A stretch of DNA of 64,000 bases from Prostheceraeus crozeri. Taxonomy: Eukaryota; Platyhelminthes; Polycladida; Euryleptidae. Below are positions 25,309 through 37,889 of the stretch, piece after piece. Every line of letters starts with the position of its first letter. Within the stretch, counting starts at the first letter, position 1. Below the pieces are notes generated by a model. That model was given only the letters and a program-made list of their open reading frames with translations. It was not told the DNA's origin and ran no database searches. The stretch is taken from positions 310,001-374,000 of the forward strand of contig CAJQUW010003623.1 in the NCBI GenBank assembly GCA_907163375.1, read 5' to 3'. The translations under genes and the position numbers were made by a program.

Positions 25309-25656
25309 TAAAAAAATATCTAGGACTCCAGGACCCCCGTGTGAAATTACAGCTAGTGATTGATACCAAGAAGCTAGTATTCGGAAAGTAAGTCGCAATG
25401 AAGCAATTGAAGACAAATGTTATTGGAGATGAAGAGTTTGTAATCTCGCAAAATAGAAACTCTTTGCTTGTTAAAGGTATGTTCATCTTTTTATTTAGTC
25501 ACCGATATAGTGCTAGATCTGAAGGAGATTCACATTTATGAAGCAGTCAGGACCTGCTGTAGATTCTTGTCTATAGATGTATTGAAATCTACTTTATCGT
25601 AGTGATATCTTTGAAAGACCTACAGGAAAATTTGCGATTTTCTATGAAGTAAACTA

Positions 25657-26982
25657 TAGATTGTTTCATAAAAAATGGATCACCCTTAAACATCGCCTTA
25701 ACTTCAACTTTGTCTAACTCCGCCAAACTTGAACGAATTTCTCTGAAATTTGGAAGATATGTCAGCTGTGCTTACTAATATCATTGTTGGAAATTTCAAG
25801 CATGAATATTGAGTTGTTTTCCTGTTATAGAGAAAAAAGTAGTAGATAATTTGATCTTCATTTAGCAATGTTACACAAAATCATACCTCACTCTTATAAA
25901 ATTACATTTGTTTCCTTTGTTATGTAATATGTTGTTCTACAAGCCAAATGCTATCAAGCAAAACAAAAATAAAGAAAATCGGTCAATCAGAGCCAGTATA
26001 GCACCATTATTCATCAACAATAATGCAATTGCTACATGTGATTAACTGGACTTCATGTTCCATAGCTTCCTGACTTCGTTGCGGTGGTGTTGGCAGCACT
26101 CCTGATTGCTTTCAGCTAGAAATCTATCTCTTACCGGTTGAAAACAATACAAAGCACAAATGAACAATAACGAGATCGCATTCACAAAAGGCAAAGTGTC
26201 AGCCTTGCTAGAACTAGGGTTTTCTTTGCGAGCTACAAGCAAGCGACTAAATGTCCCTTACACAAATGTGCATCGATGGCATAATGATGATTTTCGACTC
26301 TGTCGTAAAGAGGGCTCTGGCCGTCCACGCAAAACATCCAAACGTAGAGACCGCCTAATTTTGAGATTTGCTAAAGTTGACCCAAGTCTCTCGCTAACTG
26401 AGATGGCTGCACTAGACTCGTCTATTTCTAAGTCCACTATTCGTAGAAGACTTATTTTTACGAATGAACATTGGCCAAATGACAGATCAACTTGGTGATC
26501 CATCGACTTGGTTATTTATGGATGATAATGCTACGTGTCACAGGAGTAGTAGAGTCAATTTATGCAAGTCTCAATTATGGCTTAGGACATTATCTTGGCC
26601 AGCTCGTTCTCCTGATCTGAATCCCATAGAAAATGTATGGAGTATTCTAAAACGCATGTTCGTCGTTCACTGCTACCTACAGATGGCGTATCACAACTTA
26701 CGTCACTGTTAAAAAGAGAGTGGAGAAAGTTAGATCAGTCAAAAATCAACGATATCATCGAATCAATGCCTAGACGGATTAGTAATGTCATTGACAGTAA
26801 GGGTAGGGCCACAAAATATTAGCTTCTTAAGAACCGTTACTGTATCATAGCTTAACAGATTATATAAGGACATTTAAATATATTAGGGACATGAAAAAAC
26901 ATGAAAAATGCTTTCTGTGTCATACTTATGTTTTATTTAGTCAAATTTTAGGATGATCCACTTTTTATGAAACGGACTGTTA
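25657..26982 (+). mobile_element. Tc1-like transposon with internal deletion
   Basis: Inverted ends share GTTTCATAAAAAATGGATCA (left) and TGATCCACTTTTTATGAAAC (right), with TA at the outer edges (exact left edge uncertain by a few bases). Contains a deleted transposase at 26160-26821. Confidence 0.65.
26160..26821 (+). pseudogene. Tc1 transposase, central part deleted
   Basis: The N-terminal DNA-binding region is intact (LRATSKRLNVPYTNVHRWH and the GRPRKTSKRRD hinge). After ISKSTIRRRL the frame jumps directly to LGDPSTWLFMDDNATCH, the second catalytic Asp region, and then SPDLNPIENVW with the third acidic residue. The segment holding the first catalytic Asp is absent, so about 80-90 codons are deleted. 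A frame change near 26650 leads into the C-terminal REWRKLDQSKINDII region, which ends normally at 26821. Confidence 0.75.
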
Positions 26983-29578
26983 TTAAGTACCACTGCCAAA
27001 CTTTTATACTTTGTTATATTTTCACATTCAGTGCAGTGTTAGAAAGTGGTTCCAGTCAATGTAAGCCGTCATTCTTTAGGTAAGCCCACAGCGTGTCGCA
27101 TGGCAATCTCGACGCACCATTACCAGCGTCAGGATTTCGCCGAATTCCCAAACTCCAACCCATCTAAAATATTTCATGATACTAATAGTACATGTGAGTT
27201 TTGATCGGAGGAGGAATATGTCCTCGACTGAGAAAACAGGCATGCATTAATCAACGTTTCGCGATCAGCTTCAATAGCATAAAAGTGAGACAAAAAAGTT
27301 ATTCACTTTTATTCAGTTGAAGCTGATCGCAAAACATTGATTAATACATATTTCTTTTCTTAGTCGAAGACATATTTCTCCTTCAATGAAAATTAACATC
27401 CGACTGATAATGAAACCGTTGATGTGCACGTGAGTGTAAGTGTAGATTAAGAATTATTTGAGATCAAAGTATACAAAAATAGGGAAATTAGTTATCATAA
27501 ATTCGGCAGCATTAACGGATTAAGAGTATTTATTAATGCTTATTATTAATATTTATTATTAGCATTATGATTAATGTGCATTAATTACATCTCTCTTTAT
27601 ATAAAAGGAACATGTAAGTGGAAATAATAATTCAATCTAATTGTGAACCTGCTAGACCGACAACAACATATCAATCACGCGTGACAATGACAGGAAGGAC
27701 TCTTCGAAGTGGAGAGCTTCGAACTAAGATAAGAACCCTATTCTAAATGAAATACTAAATGCAAAGGAATTTGTAGGTGGAATTACTAGACCATGATGCT
27801 GTCTGATGTCTACCAAAAATTGCATCTTTGTTCAAAGTAATTAATTTAGACCTTAGTATAATTATGAAATGTATTGAAAGCTAAATTAGCTAGATCTAAC
27901 CGCTTTAACTGTTTTGTAGGTTTCTATCAGCTGCCGAATATGAAAATGTGTTCAATTTCATTTTCAGTTTACTCCTATGCGAATCAGTCGAAACATCGGA
28001 AGGAAGCCTCTCGCGAATTAAAGCAGGAAAGTTTTGAGAATAATTTCAACACATCCTCGCGGATAATTCTGACAAAACTGAAGCCACACGAAGGCTGCAT
28101 ATCTTCCTATATAATGCATTTCGAATGCTTAAAACAAATGAGAGAAACATGAAGAGAAGGAAATAGCGAATTCACCAATCGGAAGCGTGACAGTGACACA
28201 TATTCACGATTTTAAAGCGACTTGATATACGGAAGACCCCTGATATTCGATGCAAACAATGATAGCTATAAACTAAAGTAGATTTCTTCTCATTGAATTA
28301 GAGAAAACACAGACCAATGTCATTGAACCAAAAATTTCAGCTGGATTCCCATTGGATTTACATGTTCTTTTCATTGATCATGATTATAAGACACATAAAA
28401 ATATAAGTAACATATGACAAGGACATGAATCCGCAAAATGCCAAATTGTGTAGCATTTTTCACTTAATGAGATGAAGCATAGAAAATCTTATTAAAACCG
28501 AAAACATTAGTCTTCCTCCTATTGTATTTACATGTGTGTTTCTTTGATTCTGTCTGACAAGAAGAGGAACCAGGTAGAACTCGGCAGACACGCAGATTCG
28601 TAGAAGGCATGGGATGTTCGTCATTCTGTGAAAATTTAATGCTCGGCCTCGCTCCCTTCGGAAATTCAAGCCAACGGTCAGATTGTGTGTTGATTGCTGG
28701 GAATTACTAATGAGAAACTGTGGAATTACACTAATATCTGTGATTTGGATACCTTGAGAAGAAGCTGTGTTGTGTCATTCCACCTTAAACCCACTGAGAT
28801 GAAAAAAAGGAGGATTGAAAAAAAGAGAGGAACCGAGGAAAGTGCTGCAAGTAATTTTAAACCATTTTTCGCATGTCGGAAAAATTTCCCGTGCACACTT
28901 TCTCAACACAAAACAAGCTTCATTTCAGTACATTTCACCGAGAATGTATTTAAAAAGATAATTGAATGCAGTATTTCAACACCAAATTCACAACATCAAA
29001 ACTAATGAAAACATTGATAGCTGATTAATTTTCGAATTTATCTTTTCTCTTCAAAGCATCATTCTCGTTGCCCACTTTCTATCAGAATGTGACAATCTTT
29101 GTCACATAGTAATTGAATCAATTTGTCCATTAATTCCTGATAATTCAATTACTGAAGTATCATAAACTTCCATCCGGTAATTTCGTCAAGTGTGAAATAT
29201 AGGAAAATGCTCAGTTTTGTTGTGTTGAAAAGTAAATGCGCTGATTTAAGAATGTAGATACAAGTCGGCGTATTCTTATATAAGACCTCGAATGCTGTTC
29301 AATATAAGAAAACGTTACAACCTTTGAAATCCTACATTTTTCTTTGCTTAAATTAGTGGCAGTAGAATGAATAGCAGCTGCTTGATTATGATCATTTCAG
29401 CAAATCGTTCAAGCGCCGATTTATGCCATCAGTGATGCTGGATCTTAAGAAGAATCGAGTTACTGAAACATGATAAGTTGTAATTCTGGTCATAGTGAAC
29501 ATAGCGAGTTGCCTTATCAAAAGACTTTTATATTTAAGGAGAAGTAATGATAACCGTGAATCTTTGCAAAGTACGCTC
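26983..29578. other. gene-free host stretch
   Basis: Apart from the foldback at 27208-27383 and an AT-rich tract at 27520-27590, nothing is supported. Confidence 0.45.
27208..27383. repeat. foldback of about 176 bp
   Basis: Two arms of about 80 bp are imperfect inverted copies (for example GCGATCAGCTTCAA against TTGAAGCTGATCGC) around a short A-rich loop. Probably a small MITE. Confidence 0.6.
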
Positions 29579-29581
29579 ATC

Positions 29582-31617
29582 ACAGAATTAGACAGGTCGC
29601 CTCCTCCTCTGTTTGACTAGAAAGGAAGCATAAGAACATGTAACGCTAATGAAATGGCCAGATAACTAGATTGTTAAACGGCATCACTTTGCTAGAAGCG
29701 CAAACTGATTCAAAACGATGACACATGAAGGAACTTAATAAGTGGGCAAAAAGAAATTTTTAATACCTTGCAGAGATAAGAGAAATTGTCGTGCGTCGCT
29801 TGCGGATTGCTGTGAATTCCTTCAAAATGCTCTGGTCGCCACAATTCCTTCAGTTAAATTCAGTTAATTGCACAAAAGTTTTCGCGATAATGTTGGGCCC
29901 TCCGATCATTTTCAAAAAAGTTAGCAGGCGTACGAAAAAAACGTTCACAAACTTCCCTGTAGAACTTGACATTGTCTGTGTATCTTTGTTATGTGATCCG
30001 GTTGATGACAGTCACTGAAACTTCGCACAATTTGGCGCGCTTATTGTTGAACTGGCTGCTCATTGTTCGATTGCTATGGTATTTAGTCAGGAGATTGTGC
30101 CATTTCAAAAACGTTACATGTTCCAATGCTTCCCTTATAGTCAAACGGAAGAAGGGACGACCTGTCTAATTCTGTGGCCCAAACGCTAGTGAAAAGGCAC
30201 AATCTGCTGACAGAATCCCATAGTAATCGAACAATGAGCAGCCAATTCAACATTAAACACGCAAAATTGTGCAAAGTTTCACTGACTATTATCAACGGGA
30301 TCACACAGCAAAGAGACACATTCGATGTCTGTGTCTTTGACTTTGATGTCACGACTTTTAACTTTCGACGTCAAGTTCTACGGAGAACTTTGTGAACGTT
30401 GTTTCGTGCGCCTGCTAACTTTTTCAATAATGATCGGAGGGTCCAACATTATCGAGAAAACTTTTGCGCAATTAACTAGATTCTTCGAATCTGAAGGAAT
30501 CGTAGCTATCGGAGCATTTTGAAGGAATTCATAGCAATCTGCAAGCGGCCATGACTATTTTTCCTATCTCTGCAAGGTATTAAAATTTTCTTTTTGCCCA
30601 TTTAGTAAGTTCCTGTATGTGCTATCGTTTTGAATGAGCTTGCACTTTTAGCAAAGTAATACGCTTATAGACAATCTAATTCTGTGGTTGATATTGCAAA
30701 TAGGGCAGAGAATGTCGCATTCCAACCAAGACGAAAGAAAATTTCCAGACAACATTCCCTTCCCACGCATTATATTATTGAGAAAGTTTGAAATAATGTC
30801 ACTAATCAACTGCGATTATGATTTGATGTCTTCGAGAATGCTTTGAACCATCACTGCAGGGATTGTACATGGAGATTATGTGCAGTCGATTGCTAGAAAA
30901 TATCATAAAAATTGTCTGTTTCAGACATACATGAATATAAAGCATAAGTATTTCAAATTTGTGAAACCATTGTCCTCATTTTTGCAGTAAAAAGGGATGC
31001 TTTACCAATACACTGTTTAACTACCCTAATAACTTGTCAAAGACTGCATGATTGAACTAGAATCAGACAAATGTCTAATTTTAAGCCTTTTATTGGTGAT
31101 TCATGCCCCAAATCAGTGATTCCGATACTGTGGGAATGAATATTGCTAAAAAATATGGTACATTGTCAACTGCATGATGTCATGCTAAAGTTCAGTTATA
31201 TTTTTTAGCATGTTCCTTGCGAAATTCGTTGGCGATAACTTGCGACTTAGCGCTCTACGTCGCTTTTTAATCTAGCCTCTTTACTTTCTCTAGTAATGCC
31301 TGTTTTCCGCCTTCATTGCCGAGGATCTAATTTTCCCCGAACCTCCTCAACAATTCCTACACATGGCCGATCTATCTAACAATTAGAAGCTGCTAACTGT
31401 CTTTGTTATTTTGTCGGCGGTTTACGTCGGCGGTCACAACTGTGGCGTGTTATTTATTCATTGATTATGATTGCTATGACAACTGATGTGTGGTGGTGCT
31501 CATTGTTCGATTGCTATGATGCTATGTCAGCAGATTGTGCCATTTCATTAACGTTACATGTTCCAATGTTTCCTTTCTAGTCAAACAGAAGAAGAGATGA
31601 CCTATCTAATTCTGTGA
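29582..31617. repeat. composite repeat bounded by CACAGAATTAG ends
   Basis: Opens with CACAGAATTAGACAGGTCG and closes with ATCTAATTCTGTG. Inside are a full inverted-repeat element (about 29650-30178), arm B of the large inverted duplication, and a terminal piece of the same element family (31501-31617). No target duplication seen. Confidence 0.55.
30100..31500. repeat. inverted duplication, arm B (partner 7210-8633)
   Basis: Reverse complement of 7210-8633, essentially identical apart from lacking about 67 bp. The arm stops abruptly at 31500 inside the SINE sequence (GTGTGGTGGTG, then unrelated element sequence). Confidence 0.8.
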
Positions 31618-31796
31618 GGCAGACAATATAATTTGACAGAGTGCCTTCTGGGAGGCATTTTTCATACCCTTTGTTGAAGGCTCGCAAATGCATCCGACCA
31701 TATTTACACCTTAACTAACTTTGTGTTCTGCGTGCTGATGATCAGACAGCCATAACCAGCAACTGGTTTAGATTGCTTCAGTTTTAGACAAATATA

Positions 31797-33299
31797 CACT
31801 GAATCAAAAAAACGGAAACCCCTTCAATCTTGCATTACAGTGTTTTTATCCTTGTCTTTTATAGTTTAGGATTTGCTATTTCATCGTTTTGTTAAGTTCA
31901 GAAATCGATGACATAGAAAACAGCATGCTCGTTCAGATGGAGTATGTATTAACCAGAAAACATTCAAAAAATATTGATTGAAGATGCACACGAAACGAAG
32001 TTAATACTTTGTATGGCTGCCATTCGCCAAAAGTAAAGCCCAAACTCTTCTGGTTTCACTGTCAGCCAAGTTGTGGAGCAATGATTCTGGAAGTCCGTCG
32101 CATTCCTCAATTAGAAGAGCTCTCAGTTCCTCCAAATTCATGGGATTCCTCCGGGCAACTCTTGTTTTCATTATATCCCATAAATTCTCAATGGGATTCA
32201 AGTCAGGGGATTACTGGGCCAACGTAAAGTTCGAATACCCATGCCATCCTTGAAATCCTTGACAACACGGCATCGATGTGGCGTTGCATTGTCATCCATC
32301 AACAACCAGTTGCTGGATTCTCCCAGGGATTGGTGGGAAAACGGCAAAAGGTGATTCTGCAAAATGTCCTTATAGACCGTTCCAGTCACATTCTTGCAAA
32401 TTACTAGATTTGTCCTCCCACTGTAATTAAATCCTGCCCAAACCATAATGCTACCTCCACCGGCTGTTAAGGTCTCGGTTACATTCTCTTTTAACCACTC
32501 CTGGTTGGGTTCCCGCCACACACGTATCCTATTGTCAGTTCGCATGAGCTTGAACCGACTTTCATCCGTCCAAATAACTCTTCGCCATTGTCTTTCCCGC
32601 CAGTGGCTATGCGCCATGGCCCATCGCATTCGATTGGAAACATGGGATGTTGTGAGACGTGGCCTTTTTCTAGGTTTCCTTGATCTTAGTTTCGCTTCTG
32701 CCAGCCGGCGTCGAACAGTGTAAACAGATGGGACAAGGCCAGGTACTTGGTGTCTAAGAACAGTGGCTGGCATGAATCTGTTTAAACGCGCTGAGTGAAC
32801 TAGAGCTGAATCAGTTCGTCTCGAGATACACCTGGGACGGCCATTGCTCTTTCGATGAGCCGTTGACCCATATTGTCGATATTTCTTTATAATCTTTGAT
32901 ACACTCCCCTTTCCCTTTCCAAATTCCATTCCGATAACCCGCAAGCTTGCACCTGCCTTCCACATCCCTACCATTTGGTTTCTAGTAAAGTCACTAATTT
33001 GCGGCATTTGGTAGATCTAGATCTCAGCTTGGTGTGCGCTTAATCAATCGCTAACAATTCACAAACAATCAACGCTCATTACAATGCATGCATGGTTGTT
33101 TCTTACAACATGTCAGGCAGCTCTGTGACTGTTGTCTATTAACTTAGATATTGTAGAAAGGTCATCATGATTAATTGAATGCTATGAATTGTAAGGAAAA
33201 CAGAGACAATCAAAAAATACAAAAGTGCTAGATAAGTTTACACTTAAAACAAAGTTCCTATATATGACAAACAGGGGTTTCCGTTTTTTTGATTCAGTG
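31797..33299 (-). mobile_element. Tc1-like transposon, nearly intact
   Basis: Perfect inverted ends begin CACTGAATCAAAAAAACGG, with TA on each side (31795-31796 and 33300-33301). Length is 1503 bp, typical of Tc1. The transposase on the minus strand has a single visible frameshift, so this is the youngest plain DNA transposon in the window. Confidence 0.9.
32001..33007 (-). pseudogene. Tc1 transposase with one frameshift
   Basis: Starts MPQISDFTRNQMVGMWKAG with paired helix-turn-helix motifs and a GRPRCISRR hinge that bind the element ends. The catalytic triad positions are all visible: WTDESRF, LLMDDNATPH and NPIENLW. Family members use a DD34E arrangement. The frame shifts by one base near 32205, between TLRWPSN and SPDLNPIEN, splitting the last 66 codons from the first 269. 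Everything else, including the C-terminus, is of normal length. The element is inactive but only just. Confidence 0.9.
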
Positions 33300-33304
33300 T
33301 ATAG

Positions 33305-36300
33305 TATAGATTTGAAGATTCAGATGCGATGCGTAGTGTTGAAAAACATCAAGGGAAATAGTGTTGGAAAATTGAGCAGATTGAATGCCATTTTATAATT
33401 TGTAATGTGCCTGAGGACATTTTTTACCGGCGTGTTTCCAACTAGTAAATCAGACTAGAATTTTGACCTCTGATATCTCTTTTATCTGAATATTCCAAAA
33501 TATACAGATATTTTCAAGTATTTATGAGATAGCAATTGAAATCAAGCGAGCTAGATCATCTATCACGAATAAAAGAGCCTTACGTTTTTACGTCAGTATG
33601 ACAACTATTCTACAGAGCAATAGAATGTACATGAAAGTTTCTATTTTTCTAGATCAAATTAATAGAGTATGCACTCTTCAGCATCCACTGGTATCGAAGT
33701 TAGAGTGACATGTGGCAACATTTTTTTCAATTCTATCAATTTATCAGGTGATAGGAAATTGTCAGTTGGAAATGTAACCTAAAAACGAATTATCAATCTT
33801 CCTATCTCGAACGGATTCTTGTACTGAGGCATTCCTTCATGATAAATAGATGTCAGATCAAAAAAGTTTTTATCTGATGCGCATTGTAAGTTTTTCAACC
33901 ACACCTAATACCTTGTTGTTAAAAATGCAAGAGGTATTTTTGTAAAAGACGATCATTATCAAATTTCAGCTTTTTTATTGAAGCAAAATTGATCTTTTAT
34001 TGAACGGACAGTTATGAGGATGTTAATTTAGATGTGAAAGTATCAACCGACGAGTCAATTTGTTTATTTGCGATCAATGAAACTGATATTTGAAGAAGAA
34101 TGTCCACTTCTTTGCTTCCCTGAAGCTGGCTGTGACAGCCGAAATATTCGGTGATTATAGAAAAAATATATATAATAATGAATAACATCTATTGCAGCTT
34201 TGGCTCTCCTTCTATCATTAGAGACTGATATTGTTAAATTAGAATTTCACGCAAGCTTATGTCGAGTGACCTGACGATAAATTATTTCTGAAATGAAACG
34301 TTTCCGACAATAGACGGCGGCGAAAAAGAAATTAAGTATCTGATGATTTACATTCGAAGGAATTCTTTATAGAACCAATTCATTAGGTTTCTGATTGCAA
34401 GCACAGATATGTATTTCAGATCTCAAAACTACCTCCTAGGAGACATTTTTATTCTTTTCCAATTTTGACTTTTGAGTGTAGTAATGCATCAATATTCTAA
34501 ATCTAAATCAATGATAGACGACAAGAAATATCAGTACTGGATAACTCTCTAAAAATATTCCACTAAAAATCAAGTCTACAACCTACCTCTAAAACCAACT
34601 ATCAGTATCACATCATGCTCCATGTAGGTCTATTGCATGCAATTAAGTTCAAGCAATGCGAAAACGATGTGAAATTCTCGATGTCTTTGATTTTCAACAC
34701 CACTTTTCTCTCACTGTAACATACATTTTTCGTAGTCATTCCTGTTTCTTGATATATTTACTTGTAGTCACAAGTTGTTGAAGCACATGGGATACTCAAT
34801 GCTACTCGTACATATAGCTCAACGCAGAGAAGCTATGAAAATATACATGTATAGCGGATGAAGTTTAACGGAATCTAATTGGCCGTAGCAAAACTGTAAG
34901 CAAATTATCAGTAGATTACCGGGATCTAGCATTATCAATCCACAACTCAGAAGATTATGCAACAATAGGCTATTCACATCTGTTTCATTATTAGTAGATG
35001 CAAAATGACTATCTAGGCCTCTTGTCTAGCTATACGAAGGCTACAACTTTACGAAAATTGCAGTGAAAGTGAGTGTGATCAAAAGTATCAGCGGAAGATA
35101 TTTTCACTGAATTTTATCACCTTATAAATTTCTTGTACCCACATTGTACAAGTGTTTCATTCTTTTCGGAATGAGTCCTGCCGAGCTGACAGAAATGGCA
35201 TCTTAATTCTGAAAGGTGTGATTTTTCTTAATCAATTTTTTTCAAAAAACTGTTGACCAACATTTGCGCTGGATTTGATTATCTCTATCTCGCTTGATTT
35301 CTCTTGATTTGCCATATGCATCTGAAATCCTTCTTCGCATCTTTCTTCGATTCAATCTAGATCTATCTTCGAGAAATGCATGTATGTTATTGAATTGCGG
35401 GAGTTGCTGATACAAGCAGCTCAAAATCGGTGATATGGAATTCGTGTATAGTTTATAAGACGTCTTCAAATCCAATTGACTCGGTCGGCACTTCTTTGTG
35501 AATATCGATTCCACGTGAATATTTCAAGTAATCAGCAGCCACATTTGGTCTTTGAATTACATCATGGCTGCGAGTTTGTGGAGGTTCTTCTGGTTGAAAA
35601 GGTTAATATGAACTGTTTGTCCTTCAAATCCTTCAATCTCACATAAAGTATCTCGAGGTCACCCAATGTCACAGATGTGAAGTATCATTCTCTCTCCTTT
35701 CAAGTTCCTCTCAGTGAGTGCTGCTTCGATGTATAACGTTCAGGACGTATTTATCAGCATAATGCTATACAACTCACTCATCTGTACAAAGTGAGCAATT
35801 TATTTCACTCAAAGTATGTTTGATTTCACTGATGCAAATAATCAGTCTCTTACGATAACTCGGTACAGCTCAGTAATAGGCTTACCTTGTGAGTCTCATG
35901 CTAGTCGGTGTTGATATATGTCTTCAATTCCTTTACATGCAATTATTCTTTATTCTCCATGATTTCTTTTCCTTCGTGTAATTCGACTTAAAGAATAATT
36001 AGAATCTAATTAGACCCCCATCACAGAGCTTTGAATATATCGCCGATTGGTCATGATTTTCTTGTTATTTTCATTTTGCCAGTCAAGTTTCTGTGGTGTG
36101 CTTTCACCGTTTTCTCACATGCACAAGAAATATCCCAACAGTAGCCGTTCCCTGTAAATGCTTGATCATTGGCAGCATCGATGAAATCCAACACCTGTTG
36201 GCTATCATCATAAGAGCGCGAATACGGTGAGTCTTCATAATCAGCAAACATCTGCTTCGATTTATGACTTTTCCATAATTTGGAGTTATGCAGCCATAAT

Positions 36301-37620
36301 TTGGTCATCAATTACATAAAGCACTGTTATGGAAGCATTTGGTTTTGTCTTAGTAACACTTACTACTCATCCACAGTAAATCAAAAGTCCAGACTTAAAC
36401 GGTTTTTTGCTGAACACATGGTTATCAAGAAAATGCCTCCTTGGAGGAATGTTTCAATTTTTTGTTTTCAGTGCTATTAATAGAATTCATATGAACTTGA
36501 CTGTGAACTGATATTTATCAAATGAATTTGTATTTAACTTCCAAGGTTAGTGAGTGACTGTTTACCTCTCCTTCAGTTAAAAGAATGAAATTTTCACTTT
36601 CTTGATAAGTTCTGCTGTCGATTCCATCATGTATTTCCGCTTAGGATATGAATAGTGATGTCATTACATGCACAAGGTTAAGTTAATCTAATTTTCTTGG
36701 AATATGCGATGTAATGCTTGCAATGAAAAAGGTGGTAAGGATTTCTACTTTTTAAATTTAATTGAAGAGTAGACATATTCAGCAATTTATGAAAATCAAA
36801 ACTGCCTCCTATAAGTAGTTTTCATACCATCTTCATGATCGAAAATATATAAGAAGCGGGAGTGAAGTGTCGGGATTTCTCTAAGCTGTAATGCTTGATA
36901 GAAGCTAGAATAGGTAGGAGCCAAAATTGGTCAAAATAATTTTAGTTTTTTCATTATCTCAATTATAAGGAAATAAGTCATTTTTTGCTGTATTTTTCAA
37001 AACTTCATTTTTCACAGACTGCATCACTATGGAAAAGAAATGCTGCAAAATGGCTGTAAATTTTCCAGTAACATTGGATCATGTTCTAGAATTCCCTACA
37101 ATGACACATTCATATGTGCAGCCCTTTCCAGCACTAACGCATATGTTCAGGGGTAGAAAGCTACTTCCTAGGAGATAGAAATTTGGTCAAATTATCTTAT
37201 GGGCCGGATGATCTCGCGCAGACAAACGTGGTTTTCTTTATTTCATCTGTGACCAGGGAAGTCTCAAGCTTGTAATTAAATCAATCGATTAATTCAAATG
37301 CTGTTTGCATTTGTGAAATAAAGCCCTTTAATGTCGACAACTTTTACCTGCAGATTGCTATGTTGTGTGTTTATCATGACAGGCTGTTTGCATATGTCGG
37401 CATTGATAATATTATTTGGTTTGACCTATTTAGCAAACTATGAATAGGCAGGCAATAGACTTATTGGTTCGCTTGTGGTAATCTGTCATCGCTGTGAATT
37501 TATCAAGGCCTATCATCAGCAAATCAATATCATACTCATTAATCAATGCGACTGAAATTAGAGTTTAAAATATAACGTGTTTCAAATCCATGTTTTAAAG
37601 CACGTGTAGCTTACATTAAC
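33305..37620. other. gene-free host stretch
   Basis: No convincing gene over about 4.3 kb. An open frame at 36051-36311 (minus) has protein-like composition but no domain I recognise. A possible hammerhead-like core at 34120 is listed separately. Confidence 0.45.
34120..34144 (+). ncRNA. hammerhead-ribozyme-like core (Penelope-associated type)
   Basis: CTGAAGC, then a 5-bp stem GGCTG-TGA-CAGCC, then GAAA. This resembles the conserved core (CUGANGA, stem II, GAAA) of hammerhead ribozymes carried by Penelope-like elements, with a deviation in the first box. Stem I, stem III and a cleavage site are not evident, so it may be a relic or chance. Confidence 0.3.
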
Positions 37621-37630
37621 TATATTTCAG

Positions 37631-37884
37631 ACATGATTTGGAAAAGTATCCAACAGCAGATATTTTGCCGGATGTGGTTTAGATTAATTTGTATCTGTGC
37701 ATATGCTGCTAAGGGTCTTCAGTGTCAACACTGCATTAACTTCAATGCAATCACAATTACGGAGGGGGTGGGAAACCAATGTGAGCCACTGTCTAGGCAC
37801 TTATTGTTAATTCCTGGCAAGGTGGATAATGTGTCATATTTCAGTAAGATTGGAAAAGTCAATTGTAAAACGATGGTAAAAATG
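37631..37884 (+). CDS. candidate host exon, Ly6/uPAR (quiver/sleepless-like) family
   Basis: A splice acceptor TATATTTCAG precedes an ATG at 37633 and a donor GTAAGA follows at 37885, leaving 84 whole codons between. The translation starts with a signal-peptide-like stretch (FRLICICAYAAKG) followed at once by LQCQHC, the usual first motif of mature three-finger Ly6 proteins. Later come NQCEPL and VNCKTMVKM, similar to the C-R/K-K-I/M-V block of quiver-like proteins. If real, it encodes a secreted or GPI-anchored protein; the remaining exons with the last cysteines are not identified. Splice signals are visible; family membership is inferred. Confidence 0.4.
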
Positions 37885-37889
37885 GTAAG

